Shown here: positions 25,425 to 34,567 of the stretch, in pieces
How the letters are laid out: every line of letters starts with the position of its first letter
How positions within the stretch are numbered: the first letter of the stretch is position 1
DNA from: Streptomyces sp. NBC_01485
GTDB taxonomy: Bacteria > Actinomycetota > Actinomycetes > Streptomycetales > Streptomycetaceae
Reading direction: 5' to 3'
Length of the DNA: 64,000 nucleotides
Assembly (NCBI RefSeq): GCF_036227125.1
Contig: NZ_CP109435.1
Span: forward strand, 7,502,001-7,566,000
Notes under the pieces: generated by a model
What the model was told of the DNA's origin: nothing
What the model saw: only the letters and a program-made list of their open reading frames with translations
Database searches by the model: none
Made by a program: the position numbers and the translations under genes

Positions 25425-26912
25425 TCAGGGTGCGATGTCCCACTGCTGGCAGCTGTTGTCGAGCTGCTGCCACTGGCGGACCACTGTCCCGTTGGCGGTT
25501 CCGCAGTCCTTCACGTCTACCGCTATGCCGCTGTTGACGTTGGTGATGGTGTAGTGGCTGCCGACAGGGGTGACGTCCCACTCCTGGCAGAGATTGCCCA
25601 GCGCGGCCCACAGGTTCAGGGCTGTGCCGTTGTTCTGTCCGCAGTTCACGGAGTCGAGAACGGTGCCGCTGTTGACGTTGGTGATGGTGTAGTGACCGTT
25701 GCCCGCGCTGGTGAACTTCCACTGCTGGCAGGTGTTGCCGAGCGAGGACCACTGGTCGATCGCGGTTCCGTTGGCTGTCCCGCAGTTCACCGCGTCGAGG
25801 ACCTTGCCGCTGTTGACGTTGGTCAGGCGGTAGGCGGTGCCGGCGACGGGGAAGGTGACGGCCGGGGTCGTGTAGCCGACGGAGGTGATGTTGGCCTGCA
25901 CGGCGTTGTCGGCGGCGTTGGTCGGGTAGCCGGAGGTCATGACGCCTTCGAAGAAGGAGCCGTCGGAGCCGTTGCTGTCGTCACCGCCGGTGCCGAGGAC
26001 GATGGCGCCCTCCAGGTGCATGGGGGTGTACCCGCCCAGGTTGGGAAGGGCACCGTCGTACCAGGTGGTCAGTGAGCCCGACTGCGCGTTGCCGCCCTTG
26101 ATCGCGTAGGTCGTCGTGCCGTTGTTCTTCTCCATGGCGGTGACGTACTCACTGGAGATGCCGGTGTTGGGCGAGTGGGGGCCGTTCGCTCCGAAGAACA
26201 GTCCGTTCTCCAGGTCCGCCTCGACCCAGGGGCCGGATCCGGAACACGTGAACCAGCACTCCGTGCCGAAGTTGATCGCGTCCATGTGGCCGTTGCCGGT
26301 GTCGAGGCCGGACGTCTCGGCGTTGCCGTAGTCGAAGCAGCACCGGTTGTTCACGTGGTGGCCGCTGGTCACCATGTAGGCACCCTCCGGGGCGCTGCCC
26401 GTGGCGATTCCGGTGGTGCTGTTGTTGCGGTAGCCGACGCCGGCGGACACGAAGATGCCGTATGCCTTGTGGCCGCCGACCGTGACCGGCAGGGCGTTCG
26501 CGATCGCGCCGACATCCTGTCCGCCGTTGCCGCCGGGCCCTTCGATGGTCAGGTCGTTGTGGTTCGAGCTCTGGTCGTAGATCTTGGTGATGATGCAGGT
26601 CGTGCCGGAACAGAAGGAGTCCTGCGCCGCGGCGTTGGCGTAGCCGCCGGCGGTGAGCAGGCCGATGTTGGCGGTCGCGGCGTCCGAGGCGCGCTTGACC
26701 TGGTAGAGAGAGCCGTTGTAGGAGGCGTAGAGCGCCCGTGTGGTGCTGTGAGCTGCGGCGCACGGCGTTCCGGCGGAGGCGTAGATGTCGCACGGCAGGG
26801 ACGAAGCGGCCTGGGCCGTGCCCGCGGTTCCGACCACCCCGGCCAGGAGGCCGGCGAGCAGGGTGAGGACCGCGCCTGCTGACAGCAGGAGCCCTCTCAG
26901 GTGTCGACGCAT
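25425..26912 (-). CDS. Secreted GH54 alpha-L-arabinofuranosidase with C-terminal ricin-type (CBM13-like) module
   Basis: 495 residues from ATG 26912 with GAAGAGG upstream. A Sec signal peptide (MRRHLRGLLLSAG..., ending near AQA-A) precedes a catalytic domain closely resembling fungal AbfB enzymes of family GH54: DIYASAGTPCAAAHSTTRA, the vicinal Cys pair in CCFDYGNAE, the nucleophile Glu in EADLENGLF and the acid/base Asp in GGDDSNGSDGSFFEGV. It should release arabinofuranose from arabinoxylan, arabinan or arabinogalactan outside the cell. The C-terminal about 130 residues have three repeats with TNVNSG and QQW/QEW signatures, a ricin B-type trefoil carbohydrate binder in place of the CBM42 of fungal GH54 enzymes. 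Preceded by an 18-bp palindrome that the neighbouring LacI protein probably binds. Confidence 0.92.
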   Translation of the reverse strand: MRRHLRGLLLSAGAVLTLLAGLLAGVVGTAGTAQAASSLPCDIYASAGTPCAAAHSTTRALYASYNGSLYQVKRASDAATANIGLLTAGGYANAAAQDSFCSGTTCIITKIYDQSSNHNDLTIEGPGGNGGQDVGAIANALPVTVGGHKAYGIFVSAGVGYRNNSTTGIATGSAPEGAYMVTSGHHVNNRCCFDYGNAETSGLDTGNGHMDAINFGTECWFTCSGSGPWVEADLENGLFFGANGPHSPNTGISSEYVTAMEKNNGTTTYAIKGGNAQSGSLTTWYDGALPNLGGYTPMHLEGAIVLGTGGDDSNGSDGSFFEGVMTSGYPTNAADNAVQANITSVGYTTPAVTFPVAGTAYRLTNVNSGKVLDAVNCGTANGTAIDQWSSLGNTCQQWKFTSAGNGHYTITNVNSGTVLDSVNCGQNNGTALNLWAALGNLCQEWDVTPVGSHYTITNVNSGIAVDVKDCGTANGTVVRQWQQLDNSCQQWDIAP

Positions 26913-26990
26913 CACTGTGAACCTCTTCCGTCTTGCGTTCTTCTGGGGCCCGGCGCCGCGTGCGCAGGGAGAAGGGGGGGAGGGTTGTGC

Positions 26991-27012
26991 GGTACGCGGT
27001 GATACGCGTACC
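26991..27012 (-). promoter_or_regulatory. Inverted repeat in the arabinofuranosidase leader
   Basis: GGTACGCG-gtgata-CGCGTACC, eight perfect base pairs, about 80 bases upstream of the start codon. It could be a second operator or a leader hairpin. Confidence 0.4.
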
Positions 27013-27075
27013 GAGGAGCTGCCGCCGGGAGACGGATTCGGCGCTCGGCGCGGCCTCGGCATCTCTCAGCAGGCG

Positions 27076-27093
27076 ATTGTTAGCGCTAACAAT
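27076..27093. promoter_or_regulatory. Perfect 18-bp LacI-type operator upstream of the arabinofuranosidase
   Basis: ATTGTTAGCGCTAACAAT is a perfect palindrome with the central AGCGCT typical of operators of LacI-family regulators. It is about 165 bases upstream of the GH54 start codon. A partial copy sits before the lacI gene at 27502-27519. Confidence 0.8.
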
Positions 27094-27594
27094 TTCGGCC
27101 CTGGGACGACGCTGCTCATCCAGAGCTTCAACGGAATCAGGTACGGACGGCCGACGGACTGCTCTGTTCGAGCGCCGCAGCCGCGTGCGAGTGCTTCACC
27201 GCCGGAACGGCGACCGGTCGTCGAACGAGATGCCCTGGAAACGCCGTCCCGGTGCAGTCGCGGTGATCGCCCGCTCTCGTAGCCCTGCCTTTTTTACGCC
27301 GGGATGACGGGACGGTCAACACTGTGGAACAGTCAAGAGTGTGGAAACAGATCGGCGCGTTCCGCTTCCTGCGGCGTGCGGAGCGTGGGTGTTCGGCGGT
27401 TCTTTGGCGGTGGCTTCTCGCGTCGAAGGCCCCGAGTTCCCCGCCCGCGCCGGTGGGTAAGCGCTCGACCAATGCGGCTCGGCGAGCCTTGACCCTCTCC
27501 GAATGTGTGCGCTAACAATGCTCCGCGGTGCAGGCTTCCACCGGAGAACGCACCCGACCGGCGAAGCGTGACGGCACATCGGAAGAGGTGAAGC
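27094..27594. other. Divergent intergenic region between arabinofuranosidase and lacI
   Basis: About 500 bases with no credible gene. It contains the partial operator at 27502-27519 and must hold the promoter of lacI. Lower GC than the surrounding genes. Confidence 0.6.
27502..27519. promoter_or_regulatory. Half-conserved LacI-type operator upstream of lacI
   Basis: AATGTGTGCGCTAACAAT keeps the right half of the 18-bp palindrome at 27076 exactly (GCGCTAACAAT) and a weaker left half. Located 76 bases upstream of the lacI start, consistent with autoregulation. Confidence 0.65.
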
Positions 27595-28626
27595 ATGGAC
27601 GGGGGCCGCGCACCGGTGATGGAGGATGTGGCCCGGATCGCGGGTGTCTCGCACCAGACCGTCTCGCGTGTACTCAACGATCATCCGAACGTGCGGCCCG
27701 CCACCCGGGACCGTGTTCTCGCCGCCGTCCGCGAACTGGGCTACCGCCCCAACGCCGCCGCCCGCAACCTGGCGACCCGCCGCACCCGCACCCTGGGTGT
27801 GGTCAGCTTCAACACCACGCTCTACGGCCCGGCTTCGATGCTCTACGGCATCGAGCGGGCAGCCAGGCAGTGCGAGTACTTCGTCACGGTGAACGCTCTT
27901 GAGGCGCTCGACCGGCGGTCGGTACTGGACGCCGTGGACCGGCTTCGGGACCAGGGCGTCGAGGGAATCATCGTGGTGGCTCCCCAGACCACCGCCGTCG
28001 CGGCGCTGGCGAACGTGCCGGCGGACGTGGCCCTGGTCGCGGTCGGCTGCGGCACGCACACCGTGCTGACCTCGGTCGCCGTGGACAACGAGACGGGTGC
28101 CGAGCAGGCCACCTCCTATCTGCTGGACCTCGGTCATCGCACGGTGCATCACCTGGTGGGACCGCGTTCCTGGCTCGACGCGCAGGAGCGTGAAGCCGGG
28201 TGGCGGCGCGCCCTGGAAAACCGGGGCGTACCCGTGGTCGAGCCGCTGGCCGGTGGCGACTGGACTGCCCGCGCCGGATACGAGTGCGGTCAGCGGATCG
28301 CCGCGAATCCCGACGTCACCGCGGTGTTCTGCGCCAACGACCACATGGCACTCGGCCTGCTGCGGGCCCTGCAGCAGGCCGGGCGCCGGGTGCCTGAGGA
28401 CATCAGCGTCATCGGCTTCGACGACATCCCCGAGGCGGAGTACTTCGGCCCGCCGCTGACCACCGTCCGTCAGGACTTCGACGAGCTCGGCCGACGCGCC
28501 CTCCGTGCGCTGATCGAGATCATCGACGGTCCCGTCTCGGCGCTCCCGGCACCTGCCGAGACGCCGCACGTCATCATCCAGCCCAGTTTGGTGGTGCGGG
28601 CCTCAGCGGCCCGGCCCCGAGCCTGA
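27595..28626 (+). CDS. LacI-family transcriptional repressor
   Basis: 343 residues; ATG 27595 follows GAGGTG. N-terminal helix-turn-helix MEDVARIAGVSHQTVSRVLN and hinge LATRRTRTLGVVS, then a periplasmic-binding-protein-like effector domain ending in VIGFDDIPEAEYFGPPLTTVRQDF, all intact. Position between the arabinofuranosidase and araBAD, and the AGCGCT palindromes on both sides of the shared intergenic region, suggest it represses the arabinofuranosidase and itself and responds to arabinose or a derivative. A second, broken homologue lies at 34568-35262. Confidence 0.95.
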   Translation: MDGGRAPVMEDVARIAGVSHQTVSRVLNDHPNVRPATRDRVLAAVRELGYRPNAAARNLATRRTRTLGVVSFNTTLYGPASMLYGIERAARQCEYFVTVNALEALDRRSVLDAVDRLRDQGVEGIIVVAPQTTAVAALANVPADVALVAVGCGTHTVLTSVAVDNETGAEQATSYLLDLGHRTVHHLVGPRSWLDAQEREAGWRRALENRGVPVVEPLAGGDWTARAGYECGQRIAANPDVTAVFCANDHMALGLLRALQQAGRRVPEDISVIGFDDIPEAEYFGPPLTTVRQDFDELGRRALRALIEIIDGPVSALPAPAETPHVIIQPSLVVRASAARPRA

Positions 28627-28785
28627 TCGGCGTGCCGACCACACGCCGCCACTTCGGCAGGATCCGGAGCCGGGACGTAGGGCGGTTCCGTCGATCCGGG
28701 CGCTGGATACCCCGGCGAGCTGTCGTGGGCGAGGCCATGGCGCGCGGGCCGGTGACCCAGTAGCATCGGCAGAATATCGAACGAA

Positions 28786-28801
28786 GATCGATATATCGAA
28801 C
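28786..28801. promoter_or_regulatory. 16-bp palindromic operator before araB
   Basis: GATCGATATATCGAAC; contains the perfect 12-bp palindrome TCGATATATCGA at 28788-28799. Ends 22 bases before the araB start codon. Matches 15 of 16 positions of the consensus GTTCGATATNTCGAAC shared with 34229, 35309 and 41138. An additional half-site TATCGAAC is at 28775-28782. Confidence 0.7.
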
Positions 28802-28823
28802 AATCCGTGAGGGAGGGCTGGCT

Positions 28824-30503
28824 GTGAAAGCCGAGCATGAGGCAGCCGGGAGACCGGAACCCTGCGTCGTCGGGGTCGACTTCGGGACGTTGTCCGGGCG
28901 GGCCGTGGTGGTCCGGGTGCGGGACGGTGCGGAGTTGGGGGCGGCGGAGCACGCGTACTCGCATGCGGTCCTGGACCGGGCGTTGCCCGATGGCACGGTT
29001 CTGCCGCCGGACTGGGCGTTGCAGGTGCCGTCGGACTACGTGGATGTCCTGCGCCTCGCGGTCCCCGAGGCCCTCGCCCGGGCCGGGGTGCGGCCGGAGC
29101 AGGTGATCGGCATCGGGACGGACTTCACCGCGTGCACGGTGCTGCCGGTCCTGGCGGACGGCACGCCGTTGTGTGAACTGCCTGAATTCGTGGGCCGTCC
29201 GCACGCCTACATCAAGCTGTGGCGGCATCATGCCGCGCAGGACCAGGCGGACCGGATCAACGCCCTCGCCGCGGAGCGGGGCGAGCCGTGGCTGGCGCGG
29301 TACGGCGGGAAGATCTCCTCGGAGTGGGAGTTCGCCAAGGCGCTGCAGGTGCTGGAGGAGGACCCGGAGGTCTACCGGCGCACGGAGCGGTGGGTGGAGG
29401 CTGCGGACTGGATCGTGTGGCAGTTGTGCGGGGCGTATGTCCGCAACGCCTGTACCGCGGGTTACAAGGGCCAGTACCAGGACGGCGTGTACCCCTCCCC
29501 CGGCCATCTCGCGGCCCTGCACCCGGACTTCGCCGGCTTCGTGGCCGACAAGCTGGACCAGCCGATCGGTGAACTGGGCGCCCCGGCCGGGCTGCTGACG
29601 GCCGAGGCCGCGGCCTGGACGGGACTGCCGGAGGGCATCACGGTCTGCGTCGGCAACGTCGACGCCCATGTGACGGCGCCCGCGGCGGCAGCGGTGGAGC
29701 CGGGCCAGATGGTCGCCATCATGGGCACCTCCACCTGCCATGTGATGAGCTCCGACCAGCAGGCCGTGGTGCCGGGCATGTGCGGCGTCGTGGACGGCGG
29801 CATCCTGCCGGGCCTGTGGGGGTACGAGGCCGGACAGAGCGGCGTCGGCGACATCTTCGGCTGGTTCATCCGCACCGGGTTCCCCGCGTCGTACGCCGAG
29901 GAGGCCGCCGCGCTGGGCCGTGACCCGCACGAGCACCTCACCGCCCTCGCGGCCGGACAGAAGGTCGGCGAGCACGGGCTGATCGCGCTGGACTGGCACA
30001 GCGGCAACCGTTCCGTCCTGGTCGACCATGACCTCAGCGGCGTACTGGTCGGCCTGACGCTGTCCACCCGGCCGGAGGACGTCTACCGCGCGCTCCTGGA
30101 GGCGACCGCCTTCGGCACCCGCACCATCATCGACGCCTTCGAGACGGCCGGGGTGCCGGTGCGGGAGCTCATCATCGCGGGCGGCCTCACCAAGAACGCC
30201 CTGCTCATGCAGATCTACGCCGACGTCACCGGCCGTCCGCTGGGCGTCATCGGCTCCACCCAGGGCCCGGCGCTGGGCGCCGCGATGCACGCCGCGGTCG
30301 CCGCCGGGGCGTACGCCGACATCCGGGCCGCGGCGCAGGCCATGGGCAAGTCGCAGCGCGGGGTCTACCAGCCCGACCCCGAACGCGCCGCCGCCTACGA
30401 ACGCCTCTACGCCGAGTACCGGCTCCTGCACGACCACTTCGGCCGCGGCGCCAACGACGTCATGCACCGGCTGCGCCGCCTGCGCGCCGAAGTGTCCGCC
30501 TGA
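28824..30503 (+). CDS. araB: L-ribulokinase
   Basis: 559 residues; GTG 28824 with GAGGGAGGG six bases upstream. FGGY-family sugar kinase that phosphorylates L-ribulose to L-ribulose 5-phosphate in the cytoplasm. N-terminal nucleotide-binding VGVDFGTLSGRAVVV, the araB-specific PHAYIKLWRHHAAQDQADRI, catalytic-region GNVDAHVTAP and ATP-binding MGTSTCH and AGGLTKNALLMQIYADV are present; length matches family members (about 560). First gene of araBAD, immediately downstream of a 16-bp palindromic operator. Confidence 0.97.
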   Translation: MKAEHEAAGRPEPCVVGVDFGTLSGRAVVVRVRDGAELGAAEHAYSHAVLDRALPDGTVLPPDWALQVPSDYVDVLRLAVPEALARAGVRPEQVIGIGTDFTACTVLPVLADGTPLCELPEFVGRPHAYIKLWRHHAAQDQADRINALAAERGEPWLARYGGKISSEWEFAKALQVLEEDPEVYRRTERWVEAADWIVWQLCGAYVRNACTAGYKGQYQDGVYPSPGHLAALHPDFAGFVADKLDQPIGELGAPAGLLTAEAAAWTGLPEGITVCVGNVDAHVTAPAAAAVEPGQMVAIMGTSTCHVMSSDQQAVVPGMCGVVDGGILPGLWGYEAGQSGVGDIFGWFIRTGFPASYAEEAAALGRDPHEHLTALAAGQKVGEHGLIALDWHSGNRSVLVDHDLSGVLVGLTLSTRPEDVYRALLEATAFGTRTIIDAFETAGVPVRELIIAGGLTKNALLMQIYADVTGRPLGVIGSTQGPALGAAMHAAVAAGAYADIRAAAQAMGKSQRGVYQPDPERAAAYERLYAEYRLLHDHFGRGANDVMHRLRRLRAEVSA

Positions 30504-30505
30504 GC

Positions 30506-30559
30506 GGCCCGCACCCCACCCACCCCCGGCCCGCACCCCACCCACCCCCGGCCCGCACC
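30506..30559. repeat. 22-bp tandem repeat between araB and araA
   Basis: A C-rich 22-bp unit starting ggcccgcaccccaccc is present at 30506 and 30528 with a third partial copy at 30550. It separates araB from araA; no function visible. Confidence 0.8.
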
Positions 30560-30581
30560 GCTCGACCCGAAAGGCTCCGTC

Positions 30582-32099
30582 ATGACGACACCCGCCCCGA
30601 CCTACGCCGACCAGGAGATCTGGTTCCTCACCGGCAGCCAGGGAATGTACGGCGAGGACACCCTGCGCCAGGTCGCCCACCAGTCCCGGCAGATCGCCGA
30701 AATGCTCGACGCCGCCCCCCGCATACCCCTGCGCATCGTGTGGAAGCCGGTCCTCACCGACGCCGAATCGATCCGCCGGCTGTGCCTGGAAGCCAACGCC
30801 TCCGACGCCTGCGTGGGCGTCATGGTGTGGATGCACACCTTCTCACCGGCCAAGATGTGGATCGCCGGACTCAGCGCACTGGACCGGCCGGTGCTCCACC
30901 TGCACACCCAGTACAACCTGTCGCTGCCCTGGTCGAGCATCGACATGGACTTCATGAACCTCAACCAGGCCGCCCACGGCGACCGCGAGTTCGCGCACAT
31001 CGAGGCGCGCATCGGCGTCAACCGCAAGATCGTCGCCGGTCACGCCACCGACCCCCGCGTCGTGGGCCGCGTCGCCGCCTGGTCCCGGGCCGCCGCCGGC
31101 CGTCAGGCGGCACGCACCCTGCGCCTGGCGCGCTTCGGCGACAACATGCGCGACGTCGCCGTCACCGAGGGCGACAAGGTCGAAGCCCAGATGCGGTTCG
31201 GCTACTCCGTCAACACCTACGCCGTCAACGACCTCGTCGCCGTCGTCGACGCCGTCCCGGACAAGGACACCGCCGAACTCGCCGCCGAGTACGCCGAGTC
31301 CTACGACATCGTCGAGGCCCTGCGCCCCGGCGGCATCCGCCACGACTCGCTGCTGTACTCGGCCCGCCTCGAACTGGGCCTGCGCACCTTCCTCACCGAC
31401 GGCGGCTTCACCGCCTTCACCACCAACTTCGAGGACCTCGGCGGGCTGCGCCAACTGCCCGGCCTGGCCGTCCAGCGCCTCATGGCCGACGGCTACGGAT
31501 TCGGCGGCGAAGGCGACTGGAAGACCTCCGCACTCCTGCGCACCATGAAGGTCATGGGCCAAGGACAGCCCGGCGGCACCAGCTTCATGGAGGACTACAC
31601 CTACCACCTCGGCCCCGGCACCCCCCGCATCCTCGGCGCCCACATGCTCGAGGTCTGCCCCACCATCGCCGCGAACCGCCCCAGCTGCGAGATCCACCCC
31701 CTCTCCATCGGCGGCCGCGAGGACCCCGTCCGCCTCGTCTTCGACGCCGCCCCCGGCCCCGCCCTGGTCGTCGGCCTCGCCGACCTCGGCGACCGCTTCC
31801 GCCTCACCGCCAACACCGTCGACGTCGTCGCCCCCAACGAAACACTGCACCGCCTGCCCGTCGCCCGCGCCGTCTGGGAACCCCGCCCCTCACTCGCCGA
31901 GTCCGCCGAAGGCTGGCTCCTGTCCGGCGCGCCCCACCACACCGTCCTCAGCTCCGCCGTGGACACCGAGACCCTCACCGACTTCGCGGCGATGACCGGC
32001 GTCGAACTGCTCACCATCGACGAGCACACCACGTCCGGACAGCTCGCCAAGGAGATCCGCTGGAACGCCGCCTACCACCGCCTCGCCCAGGCCCTGTGA
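30582..32099 (+). CDS. araA: L-arabinose isomerase
   Basis: 505 residues, ATG 30582 after GAAAGG. Converts L-arabinose to L-ribulose with Mn2+. Typical N-terminus [29 protein letters not shown] and [10 protein letters not shown]; catalytic Glu residues in GGEGDWK and [10 protein letters not shown]; metal His in [10 protein letters not shown] and in SGAPHHT. Length agrees with Escherichia coli AraA (500). Between araB and araD in one operon. Note that GC at third positions rises towards the 3' end. Confidence 0.97.
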   Translation: MTTPAPTYADQEIWFLTGSQGMYGEDTLRQVAHQSRQIAEMLDAAPRIPLRIVWKPVLTDAESIRRLCLEANASDACVGVMVWMHTFSPAKMWIAGLSALDRPVLHLHTQYNLSLPWSSIDMDFMNLNQAAHGDREFAHIEARIGVNRKIVAGHATDPRVVGRVAAWSRAAAGRQAARTLRLARFGDNMRDVAVTEGDKVEAQMRFGYSVNTYAVNDLVAVVDAVPDKDTAELAAEYAESYDIVEALRPGGIRHDSLLYSARLELGLRTFLTDGGFTAFTTNFEDLGGLRQLPGLAVQRLMADGYGFGGEGDWKTSALLRTMKVMGQGQPGGTSFMEDYTYHLGPGTPRILGAHMLEVCPTIAANRPSCEIHPLSIGGREDPVRLVFDAAPGPALVVGLADLGDRFRLTANTVDVVAPNETLHRLPVARAVWEPRPSLAESAEGWLLSGAPHHTVLSSAVDTETLTDFAAMTGVELLTIDEHTTSGQLAKEIRWNAAYHRLAQAL

Positions 32100-32130
32100 C
32101 GCCCATGACCAGCACTCGAGGAGACAACCG

Positions 32131-32862
32131 ATGACCGTCACCGTCCGCGACGGCCTGCGGGAAGAGGTCCTGAACGCCAACCTGGCCATCCCCCAGGCCG
32201 GCCTCGCCACCCTGACCTGGGGCAATGTGAGCGGCATCGACCGGGAGGCCGGCGTCTTCGTCATCAAACCCTCCGGGATCCCGTACGAGAGCCTCGCCCT
32301 CGGGCATCTGGTGACGGTGCGGCTGTCCGACGGCGCCGTCGTCGACGGCGACCTGCGGCCCTCCACCGACACCGAGACCCACCGCTGCCTCTACCTCGCC
32401 TTCCCCTCCATCGGCGGCGTCACCCACACCCACTCCACGCACGCCGTGGCCTTCGCCCAGGCCCGCCGCGAGATACCCGTCCTGGGCACCACCCACGCCG
32501 ACACCTTCAACGGCCCCGTCCCCTGCACCCCCGACCTCACCGCCGAACAGTGCGCGAAGGACTACGAGTACAACACCGGCCGCGTCATCGTGGACCTGCT
32601 GAACGCGGACGACCAGAAAGCAACCGAAGTCCCCGGCGCCCTCGTCGCGGGCCACGGCCCCTTCACCTGGGGCGCCACCGCCCGCAAGTCCCTCGAACAC
32701 TCCATCATCTGCGAAGCCGTCGCCGACATGGCGCTGCACACCTTCGCCCTGTCCCCCACGGGCCCGCCACCGCCCCCACACCTCCTGGAACGCCACTACA
32801 CCCGCAAACACGGCCCCGACGCCTACTACGGCAACCCCGAGGCGACGCAGGTCACCGGATAA
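32131..32862 (+). CDS. araD: L-ribulose-5-phosphate 4-epimerase
   Basis: 243 residues; ATG 32131 with GAGGAG upstream. Class II aldolase/epimerase that turns L-ribulose 5-phosphate into D-xylulose 5-phosphate, feeding the pentose phosphate pathway. Substrate loops TWGNVSGID and KPSGIPYESL, zinc ligands in VTHTHSTHAVAFAQ, catalytic Asp in TTHADTFNGPVPC and late His in LLERHYTRKHG. Last gene of araBAD; the 31-base gap after araA makes co-transcription likely. Confidence 0.97.
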   Translation: MTVTVRDGLREEVLNANLAIPQAGLATLTWGNVSGIDREAGVFVIKPSGIPYESLALGHLVTVRLSDGAVVDGDLRPSTDTETHRCLYLAFPSIGGVTHTHSTHAVAFAQARREIPVLGTTHADTFNGPVPCTPDLTAEQCAKDYEYNTGRVIVDLLNADDQKATEVPGALVAGHGPFTWGATARKSLEHSIICEAVADMALHTFALSPTGPPPPPHLLERHYTRKHGPDAYYGNPEATQVTG

Positions 32863-33520
32863 CCGACCGACCGAGGCCCCGTCGATCGGGCTGATCCCGC
32901 CGAGCGGCGACCGCGGTCGGGACCGGCCGCTCGCGCGGGGTCGCACCATCGGATGCCGTGAACGATCGCCGTCACGGCCGATACGTACACGAGCCCGCGT
33001 CACCTCCGAGAACACCGCCCGAAGTGGAGCCCGGGCCCTACGACGGGGAGGAGCCCGGCCCCGAGTCCCGGCCGGACGGTGCCGATCTGCGGGGAGAAAC
33101 CTCGGGGCCCGGCGACCCGTCAGCTCACGCAACGGCCCCGGACGTTATCCGGGGGAGTCGGCGAGTGGCCGGAGTGACGCGCGGGCGTCTCGTCACACCT
33201 TCTCTCCTCGGCGAAGCCGCGTCCGCAGCAGCGTGGCCACCCAGGGCCGTGGCGAACACCGCCGTGTGGTCGGCGGGAATCGGCCCGTGGGCGGGCAGCA
33301 GTACGCGTGCCGTCAGGTCGGCCGGTCGGTGCCAGGAGGGCGTCGCAGCTGGCCCCGACGGCCGTACACCAGCCGTGCAGGGAAGCCGCTGGTGTGCCGG
33401 GAGGCCGCGGGTGTGCCGGAACAGCTGTCGGCCCGGCAGGGGGTTGCCGGGCCGACAGCCACGGGTTGGGAACTGCTGAGGTTTGACTGCGTACGAGTGT
33501 GTTCCGGCGTGTATGGGTGA
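32863..33520. other. Gene-poor stretch after araBAD with a sequence repeated at 40.65 kb
   Basis: No gene I can support. A short stem (32901-32908 with 32926-32933) may terminate araBAD. Bases about 33043-33140 resemble 40651-40770: both run from gaggag..cccggccc through ccggaNGNTGCNGAT to ctcacgcNNacggccccggacg. The repeated sequence is unidentified. Confidence 0.5.
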
Positions 33521-33830
33521 GTGCTGACGGTCGTGGCCAGGTGCTCTGCCAAGCGGGAACTGACACCCCTGTCCTCCTCACGCTGGGCGGGCGCCATCAC
33601 CAAGGCCAGCCACGACCAGTGGGCCCTGTCCCGCCGGTGCCAGCTCGCCCACATCCAGAGCCTGGAAGCCGGTATCGGCACGATCAGGCACCGGCTGTCC
33701 CTGCCCTTGCGGGAGAAGGGCAACAAGCGCGCGCCCGGCGGCTACCGCTCCCGGCGGGAGTGGCATGCCAAGACCCGCCGCCTGCACATCCTTCAGGACC
33801 GGCTGGAGCAGGCCCGCGCCGACCGGAGTT
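33521..33830 (+). pseudogene. Remnant of a TnpB-related transposase gene (IS200/IS605 group)
   Basis: About 100 residues in one frame resemble the N-terminal part of the TnpB-related proteins common in Streptomyces: SRWAGAITKASHDQWALSR, HIQSLEAGIGTIRHRLSLP and KRAPGGYRSRREWHAKTRR. The usual protein is several hundred residues long; the reading frame here runs into unrelated sequence, so only a 5' fragment remains. No terminal repeats could be identified. Confidence 0.7.
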
Positions 33831-33831
33831 G

Positions 33832-34030
33832 GCGACCAACGCCATCACCTACGGTCGCTACGGCACGGCCACCCTTCTCACCGCGGGCGGAGTCGACCAC
33901 GCCGAGATGAAGCAGGCCCTGGGCCCGGCCCACTTCGAAGGCCGCACCAGGAGGGATGGGCACCACGTCATCCTCGTCTCCGTCGCGCACGCCTTCCGCA
34001 CCCTCCAACGCATCACCCGATCACCAAGAC
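33832..34030 (+). pseudogene. Remnant of an IS701-like DDE transposase gene, C-terminal part
   Basis: The frame reads AEMKQALGPAHFEGRTRRDG, then HHVILVSVAHAFRTLQRI, resembling the C-terminal end of IS701-type transposases (usually EMKQALGLDHFEGR..W.GWHHHVTLV..AH). It directly abuts the TnpB-like fragment, so two insertions have been fused by deletion. Confidence 0.6.
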
Positions 34031-34567
34031 AGACGGCGTCGGCCCGAGCCTCCACCAGGTCCCCACGAACCGCAGTCCCTCCTCGTGGTCCGAGCTCGCC
34101 GACGCCGACGGCGGTGTCGGTGGTCTGTACGTGGCCGACAACCCCCTCACAGCCGTGACCTGCGCTCACCACCTCAGCGCCCCAGGTGTTCACACCGTGC
34201 CATGACGGGTGCCACGTCCCAGCCAATTGTCCGATATTTCGTACGGAGTTCGACTCTTCGTGCAAGGATCGAAAATATGGCCACGGCCGCCGAGCGTCAA
34301 TCCCTCTGCCGAGAACACGATTCTGCGCCGGGCGATCGTGCGGGCCGTCCGCCCCGCCCGCCACCCCGCGTTACCCAAACGTGATGGCTCGCTTCTCGCG
34401 CAACCCCTTGACCGGCGGGAACGGTTGGCGCTCACTATGGCCTCCGCAATCACCGACCGCTTCAGGGGGATACAGCTGTGGCACACTCGGCGCACAGCAA
34501 CACCTCCCGGACGGATTGCCAACCTGTTCCAGACCTGCCACCGGACAGCCGCCAAGGAGGCGTGGCC
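34031..34567. other. Intergenic stretch with one operator-like site
   Basis: No recognisable gene. Contains the palindrome at 34229-34244 and presumably the old promoter of the broken lacI gene that follows. Confidence 0.5.
34229..34244. promoter_or_regulatory. Operator-like 16-bp site before the broken lacI
   Basis: GTCCGATATTTCGTAC fits the consensus GTTCGATATNTCGAAC at all but two positions. It is about 325 bases upstream of the lacI remnant. Confidence 0.55.

Noticed and set aside
32958-33479. 173-residue open frame after araD
   Set aside because: No ribosome site, composition like random GC-rich sequence, and part of it is a repeat also found at 40.65 kb in a different context.
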